Positions 58,434-64,000 of a DNA stretch of 64,000 nt are shown in pieces. A model generated the notes under the pieces. The model saw only the letters and a program-made list of their open reading frames with translations. It did not search any database and was not told where the DNA came from. This DNA is from Agrobacterium larrymoorei (GTDB lineage Bacteria > Pseudomonadota > Alphaproteobacteria > Rhizobiales > Rhizobiaceae): contig NZ_JAUTBL010000002.1 of the NCBI RefSeq assembly GCF_030819275.1, positions 1,676,501 to 1,740,500 on the forward strand, read 5' to 3'. A program made the translations under genes and the position numbers. Each line of letters begins with the position of its first letter. Position 1 is the first letter of the stretch.

Positions 58434-58618
58434 CTTTAAACCTTCCGTTCGCCGCCACCATCCAATCGTGGCGGACCGAGCATGATCACCGAGAGGAACC
58501 GCCAAGGTTCATCGGAGGGTTTCAAGCGTAAGCACACCGGCCACGCCGGCAACCACACGCCGATTACGCGAAAATTCCGCCAAACCGATGGAAAGGCGGA
58601 ACCTCCAGACAGAACGCG

Positions 58619-59008
58619 TTAGACGCGGCGCTTCTTGCGCGGGCGGCAACCGTTGTGCGGGATCGGCGTCACGTCGCGGATGGAAGTGATGAGGAAACCG
58701 GCAGCCTGCAGAGCGCGAAGTGCGGACTCACGACCCGAACCCGGACCGCAAACCTCGACCTCAAGCGACTTCATGCCGTGTTCCTGAGCCTTCTTAGCGC
58801 AATCTTCAGCAGCGATCTGGGCAGCGAACGGGGTCGACTTACGCGAACCCTTGAAACCCTTTGCACCGGCAGACGACCAGGCAATAGCGTTGCCCTGTGC
58901 GTCGGTGATGGTGATCATCGTGTTGTTGAAGGTCGAGTTGACGTGCGCTACACCCGACGTGATATTTTTGCGTTCGCGACGGCGTACGCGTGCGGCTTCC
59001 TTGGCCAT
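58619..59008 (-). CDS. rpsK: 30S ribosomal protein S11
   Basis: A 129-residue small-subunit protein with the S11 landmarks [40 protein letters not shown] and the C-terminal [16 protein letters not shown]. It lies between rpsM and rpoA, the usual order. About 185 bases separate it from rpoA, enough for regulatory sequence. Confidence 0.98.
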   Translation of the reverse strand: MAKEAARVRRRERKNITSGVAHVNSTFNNTMITITDAQGNAIAWSSAGAKGFKGSRKSTPFAAQIAAEDCAKKAQEHGMKSLEVEVCGPGSGRESALRALQAAGFLITSIRDVTPIPHNGCRPRKKRRV

Positions 59009-59145
59009 GATAGTCCTTTCATTGATCTCTTCACCGCCGTAACACCAGCGGCTACACCGGCACTCAACCCGCTTGCGAGCATCGCACCAAACTCAGAAAG
59101 GCTGGCGCGGTTCGCACCAGCCTCCCCTTCCGCATAAACGGAAAA

Positions 59146-59514
59146 TTACTTCTTCTTGCCCGCGATAGCCTTCGCCGGACCCTTACGGGTGCGAGCGTTG
59201 GTGTGCGTGCGCTGACCGCGAACCGGAAGGCCGCGGCGGTGGCGCAGGCCACGGTAGCAACCGAGGTCCATAAGACGCTTGATGTTCATCGCGGTTTCGC
59301 GACGAAGATCACCCTCGACCTGATAGTCGCGGTCGATGGTTTCGCGGATCTGAAGGATTTCAGCATCCGTCAGCTGATGAACGCGCTTGTCGGCTGCGAG
59401 ACCGACCTTGTCCATGATTTCCTGCGCGAATTTCGGACCGATCCCGTGAATATAGGTCAAAGCGATAACAACGCGCTTAGCCGTCGGGATGTTGACGCCA
59501 GCGATACGTGCCAC
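59146..59514 (-). CDS. rpsM: 30S ribosomal protein S13
   Basis: A 122-residue small-subunit protein: [26 protein letters not shown] at the N-terminus and [25 protein letters not shown] at the end. The start is a GTG at 59512-59514 with AAGGAGAATAGAC upstream, which fits the family N-terminus exactly. The longer frame with an ATG upstream is not real. Confidence 0.97.
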   Translation of the reverse strand: MARIAGVNIPTAKRVVIALTYIHGIGPKFAQEIMDKVGLAADKRVHQLTDAEILQIRETIDRDYQVEGDLRRETAMNIKRLMDLGCYRGLRHRRGLPVRGQRTHTNARTRKGPAKAIAGKKK

Positions 59515-59738
59515 GTCTATTCTCCTTGCGTTCCAGTTGCCATCCGGCAAGTGGTGCTTCCATTTGAGCGGCACGATGCTGCCGCCAGTTCAAATTCCTG
59601 TTCGTCACAAGTCAAAACGACCGAACCCGGATCTTCCTTCCCTAAAGGAAAATCCGCGCCAGTCGCTTGGGTTGTCGCGAGTTGGCGCGGTGTTTAACGG
59701 AATCGGTTCAAAAAAGCAACCGGCCCCGCCAAGATTCT

Positions 59739-60353
59739 TTAGATCCGCGCGGCAGAAGCTGCCGGGCTGTTGTCCTTTTCCAAGGCGCCAGCGATTGCGG
59801 CGGTCACCGCATCCACATCGGCCATGCCGTCCAGCACAACGAGTTCGCCTTGCTCACGGTAATACTCGGAAAGGGGCGCAGTCTTCTCGCGATATTCGGA
59901 GAGGCGCTTGCGGAATGCTTCCGGATTGTCGTCCGAGCGAACGGTGCCGCCCGCCGCAACCGTTTCGGCAACGCGGTTTTCGATTCGGCGCACCAGCGCC
60001 TCCTCGTCGACCTTGAGCTCGATGACCGCATCCAACTGAATATTCTTCTGCTGCAGGTTCTCGCTCAGAGCCTTGGCCTGCGGCACGGTGCGCGGGTAGC
60101 CATCGAGAATGAATCCATTCGCACAGTCAGCCTGCTCGATCCGCTCGGACACGATCTGGTTGACGATATCGTCCGACACGAGACCACCGGCATCCATCAC
60201 CGCCTTGGCGCGCTTGCCGATGTCCGTTCCAGCAGTGACAGCCGCACGCAGCATATCGCCGGTGGAAAGCTGCGGAATGCCGTACTTGTCCGTCAGACGC
60301 TTGGCCTGTGTTCCCTTGCCTGCACCTGGCGGTCCCAAAAATATCAGTCTCAT
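59739..60353 (-). CDS. adk: adenylate kinase
   Basis: A 204-residue enzyme that balances AMP, ADP and ATP. The P-loop is [13 protein letters not shown], then [20 protein letters not shown] and the LID region. The LID is the short form without a zinc-binding insertion. The gene overlaps the secY stop by 4 bases, a common coupling in this cluster. Confidence 0.97.
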   Translation of the reverse strand: MRLIFLGPPGAGKGTQAKRLTDKYGIPQLSTGDMLRAAVTAGTDIGKRAKAVMDAGGLVSDDIVNQIVSERIEQADCANGFILDGYPRTVPQAKALSENLQQKNIQLDAVIELKVDEEALVRRIENRVAETVAAGGTVRSDDNPEAFRKRLSEYREKTAPLSEYYREQGELVVLDGMADVDAVTAAIAGALEKDNSPAASAARI

Positions 60354-61690
60354 CGTCCCCTCTTTCCTCCACGCAGTTTCGATTTCTTGATCAGCCCCTC
60401 ATATTGCTGAGCAATCAGGTGGCCCTGGATTTGCGCAACAGTATCCAGAGTTACACTGACTACGATCAAAAGCGAAGTACCACCAAGGGCTAACGGTATG
60501 CCTGTACGGGCAATAAGTGTCTCAGGAAGGATACAAACGAAGACAAGATAAATGGCGCCGACGACCGTGATGCGTGTCAGCACGTAGTCAATGTACTCTG
60601 CGGTGCGCTCACCCGGACGAATGCCGGGAATAAAGCCGCCGTGCTTCTTCAAGTTATCTGCCGTGTCCTTCGGATTGAACACGATCGCCGTGTAGAAGAA
60701 GGCAAAGAACGCGATCAGCAGGCCGTAGAACAGCATGAAGAGCGGTTGGCCGTGCTGGAGAGACGCAATAATCGTCGTCGCCCAGGACGGAAGGTTCGTG
60801 CTGTTGGTAAAGCCCGCAGCCGTCGCTGGCAGGAGCAGCAGCGAAGACGCGAAGATCGCAGGGATAACACCGGCAGTGTTCAGCTTCAGCGGCAGGTGCG
60901 ACGTATCGCCCTGGAACATGCGGTTGCCGACCTGACGCTTCGGATACTGGATCAGAAGACGGCGCTGGGCGCGTTCGACGAAGACGATCAGCGCGATCAC
61001 CAGGATTGCGACGACAACGACGGTGAGAATCAGCGTCGTGGAAAGCGCACCGGTACGGCCAAGTTCCAGAGTACCGGCCAGAGCCTTCGGCAGACCTGCA
61101 GCGATACCCGCGAAGATGATCAGCGAAATACCGTTACCGATACCGCGCGAGGTGATCTGCTCGCCGAGCCACATCAGGAACATCGTGCCGCCAAGCAACG
61201 TGAGGACGGTGGAGACGCGGAAGAACAAACCCGGATCGACAACGAGGCCAGCACCGCTTTCGAGACCAACGGCAATGCCATACGCTTGGAGCGTACCGAG
61301 CAGGACCGTGCCGTAGCGGGTATACTGGTTGATGATCTTGCGGCCTGCTTCGCCTTCCTTCTTCAACGCTTCCAGCGACGGCACGACAGAGGTCATCAGC
61401 TGCACGATGATCGAAGCGGAGATGTAAGGCATGATGCCGAGCGCGAAGATCGCCATGCGCTCGACGGCGCCGCCCGCAAACATGTTGAAGAGACCGAGAA
61501 TGCCGTTCGCCTGACCGCGAAATGCCTGGGCATAGGCTTCCGGGTTCAGACCGGGAAGCGGAATATGCGTGCCGAGGCGATAGACGAGAAGTGCGGCAAG
61601 GGTAAACCAGAGGCGCTTTTTCAGATCTTCAGCCTTGGCGAAGGTCGAAAAATTCAGGTTTGAGGCCAGTTGTTCCGCTGCTGAAGCCAT
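60350..61690 (-). CDS. secY: protein translocase subunit SecY
   Basis: A 446-residue channel subunit with ten membrane segments. [25 protein letters not shown], the pore segment [20 protein letters not shown], and [23 protein letters not shown] are family hallmarks. It is the first gene after the rplO terminator, so it probably has its own promoter in the 340-base gap. Confidence 0.98.
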   Translation of the reverse strand: MASAAEQLASNLNFSTFAKAEDLKKRLWFTLAALLVYRLGTHIPLPGLNPEAYAQAFRGQANGILGLFNMFAGGAVERMAIFALGIMPYISASIIVQLMTSVVPSLEALKKEGEAGRKIINQYTRYGTVLLGTLQAYGIAVGLESGAGLVVDPGLFFRVSTVLTLLGGTMFLMWLGEQITSRGIGNGISLIIFAGIAAGLPKALAGTLELGRTGALSTTLILTVVVVAILVIALIVFVERAQRRLLIQYPKRQVGNRMFQGDTSHLPLKLNTAGVIPAIFASSLLLLPATAAGFTNSTNLPSWATTIIASLQHGQPLFMLFYGLLIAFFAFFYTAIVFNPKDTADNLKKHGGFIPGIRPGERTAEYIDYVLTRITVVGAIYLVFVCILPETLIARTGIPLALGGTSLLIVVSVTLDTVAQIQGHLIAQQYEGLIKKSKLRGGKRGR

Positions 61691-62031
61691 AAAATTCTCC
61701 GCATGACCCTATCCAGCAGCACGGTGAACGGCGTCTCCGGCAGGGTCCATAAAGATACTGGTTCAAAAACCGGGCTTCGGACGGAAAGCGACTGTCACGC
61801 CGCAATCATGCCTCACCCTTGTTTTCGTATGTCCTATCCCCTCCCCCAAGGGAGTTCAAGAACTGTGAGGCTCTCACTTGCGCTGCATGCTGCGGCATTT
61901 TGAGCGCGAGACATGCGAGATCGCAATGAGTCGCTGCGCATTTCCGTCAAATCGATTAGATTTTCAAAGACTTACGTAGCGTAAAGAGAAACGCCCGGGG
62001 CGAAACACCCCGGGCGTTCAGACATCATATA
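61691..62031. other. 341-base gap between rplO and secY
   Basis: It contains the rplO terminator (61982-62018) and then about 290 bases with no coding signal, which must hold the secY operon promoter. Most bacteria have no such gap here. Confidence 0.5.
61982..62018 (-). terminator. rplO intrinsic terminator inside the ribosomal cluster
   Basis: A perfect 11-bp stem AACGCCCGGGG / CCCCGGGCGTT with a 7-base loop. On the minus strand it is followed by CTCTTTACGC. It lies just after the rplO stop, between rplO and secY. Confidence 0.8.
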
Positions 62032-62511
62032 TTACTCGGAAGCTTCCGGCGCAACAACGAGAAGCTTGATGGAGCCACCAGCCTTCTCGATTTTTTCAAG
62101 CGCAGGCTTGGAAGCGCCTGCGACTTCGAAAGCCACCTTTGCCGTCAGCTCGCCGTCGGCCAGGATGCGCACGCCGTCCTTCGGACGACGGATCACGCCA
62201 GCAGCCTTGAGCGCAGCGGCATCGACCGTTGCCTTGGCGTCGAGCTTGCCAGCATCGATCGCGGCCTGAACGCGCCCGAGCGAAACGGTCACGTATTCGG
62301 AAGCGAAGATGTTGTTGAAGCCGCGCTTCGGCAGACGACGGTAGATTGGCATCTGACCGCCTTCGAAGCCGTTGATGGCAACGCCCGAACGAGCCTTCTG
62401 ACCCTTGACGCCGCGACCACCGGTCTTGCCCTTGCCGGAGCCGATACCGCGACCTACGCGGATACGATCCTTGGTGGCGCCTTCGTTGTCTCTGATTTCA
62501 TTGAGTTTCAT
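62032..62511 (-). CDS. rplO: 50S ribosomal protein L15
   Basis: A 159-residue large-subunit protein: [22 protein letters not shown], the [18 protein letters not shown] loop, and [17 protein letters not shown]. It follows rpmD by 16 bases and is the last gene before a terminator. Confidence 0.97.
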   Translation of the reverse strand: MKLNEIRDNEGATKDRIRVGRGIGSGKGKTGGRGVKGQKARSGVAINGFEGGQMPIYRRLPKRGFNNIFASEYVTVSLGRVQAAIDAGKLDAKATVDAAALKAAGVIRRPKDGVRILADGELTAKVAFEVAGASKPALEKIEKAGGSIKLLVVAPEASE

Positions 62512-62527
62512 GATAGGTTCCTCCGTC

Positions 62528-62734
62528 TCACTTCTCGTCTACGACGCGAACGAGATGCTGGACCGCACGGATCATGCCACGAACAGAAGGCGTATCTTCC
62601 AGCGTGCGCTGACGGTGCATCTTGTTAAGACCCAGGCCGATCAGCGTCTGACGCTGGATCTCCGGGCGGCGATTTGGGCTGCCGATCTGTTCAACCGTAA
62701 CAGTCTTCTTGGCTTCAGTTGTATTCTTGGCCAT
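62528..62734 (-). CDS. rpmD: 50S ribosomal protein L30
   Basis: A 68-residue protein. [44 protein letters not shown] is diagnostic. It has an 8-residue N-terminal extension relative to the shortest forms. It lies 11 bases after rpsE. Confidence 0.97.
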   Translation of the reverse strand: MAKNTTEAKKTVTVEQIGSPNRRPEIQRQTLIGLGLNKMHRQRTLEDTPSVRGMIRAVQHLVRVVDEK

Positions 62735-62745
62735 GATCCAGATCC

Positions 62746-63315
62746 TTACTCTTCAGAAGCGACGCCGGATGCGACGCGACGTGCCTGAAGGGTTGCATAC
62801 TTCAGACCGCGCTGAGCAGCGATGTCCTTCGGATGAACCTGATGCTTCAGAGCGTCGAACGTTGCGCGAACCATGTTGTACGGGTTCGAAGAGCCCGTGG
62901 ACTTGGCAACAACGTCGTGAACGCCGAGCGTTTCGAAAACAGCGCGCATCGGACCACCAGCGATGATACCGGTACCAGCCTTGGCGGAGCGAAGCAGAAC
63001 CTTGCCTGCGCCGTGGCGACCGTTGACGTCGTGGTGCAGCGTGCGGCCATCGCGCAGCGGAACGAAGATAAGATCGCGCTTGGCAGCTTCAGTTGCCTTG
63101 CGGATTGCTTCTGGAACTTCACGAGCCTTGCCGTGACCAAAGCCAACGCGGCCCTTCTGGTCGCCAACGACGACGAGAGCGGCGAAGCCGAAACGACGGC
63201 CACCCTTAACAACCTTTGCAACGCGGTTGATCGCGACCAGCTTGTCGACGAATTCGCTATCGCGTTCTTCGCGGTTCTGGCGATCGTCGCGAGAACCTCT
63301 TTTTTCCTGTGCCAT
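62746..63315 (-). CDS. rpsE: 30S ribosomal protein S5
   Basis: A 189-residue protein. After a charged N-terminus ([22 protein letters not shown]) come [30 protein letters not shown] and the C-terminal [13 protein letters not shown]. The ATG at 63313-63315 follows AAAGGACA; a longer upstream frame is not coding. Confidence 0.97.
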   Translation of the reverse strand: MAQEKRGSRDDRQNREERDSEFVDKLVAINRVAKVVKGGRRFGFAALVVVGDQKGRVGFGHGKAREVPEAIRKATEAAKRDLIFVPLRDGRTLHHDVNGRHGAGKVLLRSAKAGTGIIAGGPMRAVFETLGVHDVVAKSTGSSNPYNMVRATFDALKHQVHPKDIAAQRGLKYATLQARRVASGVASEE

Positions 63316-63443
63316 TGTCCTTTTCCTTTTTCTTTTCCGGTATCGAACGGCAAACGAAAGTAGGCCCTCCGGCTCCATTGCTGAAGTCCGGTTGGCCCGG
63401 TGAAAATCCACCCGGTGCGCCATGCGCCCGGGTGGATAAAGTC

Positions 63444-63806
63444 TTAGAAGTTCAGACCGCCTTCGCGGGCAGCATCTGCCAGGGCCTTGACGCGGCCGTG
63501 ATAGATGAATGCACCACGGTCGAATACGACATCCTTGACGCCAGCCTTGCCAGCGCGCTCGGCAACCAGCTTGCCAACGACGGCAGCAGCCGCAACGTCA
63601 GCGCCGGTCTTCAGCGACGAGCGCAGATCGGCTTCAAGCGTGGAGGCAGACGCGAGCGTCTTGCCTGCAACATCATCGATGATCTGAGCGTAGATGTTCT
63701 TCGACGAGCGATGAACCGACAGGCGCGGGCGACCGTTAGCAACCGCCTTGAGCTGGCGGCGTACACGGTTCGCACGACGTGCAAGTGCTTCTTTCCTGCT
63801 AGCCAT
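63444..63806 (-). CDS. rplR: 50S ribosomal protein L18
   Basis: A 120-residue protein that binds 5S r[39 protein letters not shown] and the C-terminal [28 protein letters not shown] fit the family. It starts 12 bases after the rplF stop codon. Confidence 0.97.
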   Translation of the reverse strand: MASRKEALARRANRVRRQLKAVANGRPRLSVHRSSKNIYAQIIDDVAGKTLASASTLEADLRSSLKTGADVAAAAVVGKLVAERAGKAGVKDVVFDRGAFIYHGRVKALADAAREGGLNF

Positions 63807-63818
63807 TTCGCGAGTTCC

Positions 63819-64000
63819 TTACTTCTTCTTGCCTTCTTTGCGGACGATCCGTTCTTCAGCGTACTTGACGCCTTTGCCCTTGTAGGGCTCGGGACCACGG
63901 TATTCGCGGATTTCCGCGGCAACCTGACCGACCTGCTGCTTGTTGATGCCGGAAACGATGATTTCCGTCGGCTTCGGCACGGCGATGGTGATGCCCTGCG
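63819..64000 (-). CDS. rplF: 50S ribosomal protein L6 (3' part, cut by the window end)
   Basis: The last 59 codons of rplF. The visible end reads [41 protein letters not shown] and [10 protein letters not shown], the conserved L6 C-terminus. The remainder lies beyond position 64000. Confidence 0.95.
   Translation of the reverse strand, partial: QGITIAVPKPTEIIVSGINKQQVGQVAAEIREYRGPEPYKGKGVKYAEERIVRKEGKKK

Overview
The window reads as ordinary chromosome of a Rhizobiales alphaproteobacterium, most likely Agrobacterium or a close Rhizobium. This rests on GC-rich codon use, a hybrid malic enzyme/phosphotransacetylase, Usg, DUF1127, DUF1289, DUF1883, DUF2865 and TIGR02281 proteins, a recA upstream site close to the alphaproteobacterial SOS box, a PleC/DivJ/PdhS-type histidine kinase, and interspersed palindromic repeats of the rhizobial intergenic type. 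Gene order from alaS-recA to the ribosomal genes fits my memory of the Agrobacterium fabrum C58 circular chromosome; that is inference, not a database match. I see no insertion sequence, prophage, CRISPR array or rRNA.

Layout. 0-15 kb: an enolase-superfamily epimerase/racemase (DgcA-like), LpxH-like phosphoesterase, malic enzyme, two envelope or small proteins, murI-trmJ, NADP-isocitrate dehydrogenase, a glutathione transferase, a MHYT-GGDEF-EAL protein, lipB, and tRNA-Leu(GAG). 15-24 kb: alaS, recA, the pseudouridine-catabolism pair psuK-psuG, and a long Pro/Glu/Ala-rich OmpA protein. 24-31 kb: an MFS carboxylate-type transporter, an amino-acid ABC importer lacking its ATPase, usg, a TPR-methyltransferase, an Lrp regulator, a UDG-family protein and a membrane-anchored nuclease. 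31-42 kb: a PdhS-like kinase, dgkA, cobT/cobS, DUF1289 plus aspartic protease, an ABC-2 exporter, an extensin-like lipoprotein, and a chemoreceptor. 42-57 kb: rarA-degP, an LprI-like protein, a serine hydrolase, an SDR, a GNAT, ilvD, an MBL hydrolase with an AraC regulator, msrPQ, and DUF2809/DUF817 membrane proteins. 57-64 kb: the 3' part of the ribosomal cluster (rplF-rplR-rpsE-rpmD-rplO, a terminator, then secY-adk-rpsM-rpsK-rpoA-rplQ), all on the minus strand.

How the genes fit together. Most are housekeeping genes in short operons separated by clear intrinsic terminators. Coherent small units are murI-trmJ (overlapping), psuK-psuG, the two ABC permeases (ATGA overlap), the nuclease-UDG pair, cobT-dgkA, DUF1289-protease (ATGA), the ABC-2 pair, degP-rarA, and msrP-msrQ.

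The least explained content lies between genes. It includes a structured minus-strand RNA candidate with its own terminator (about 15045-15120), a strong plus-strand terminator with no gene in front of it (38406-38442), a 34-codon small ORF with a near-perfect Shine-Dalgarno site (6508-6612), three full copies and one half copy of a ~100 bp palindromic repeat, and a 33-bp palindrome plus leader hairpin upstream of ilvD. I did not find a convincing multi-gene novel system.
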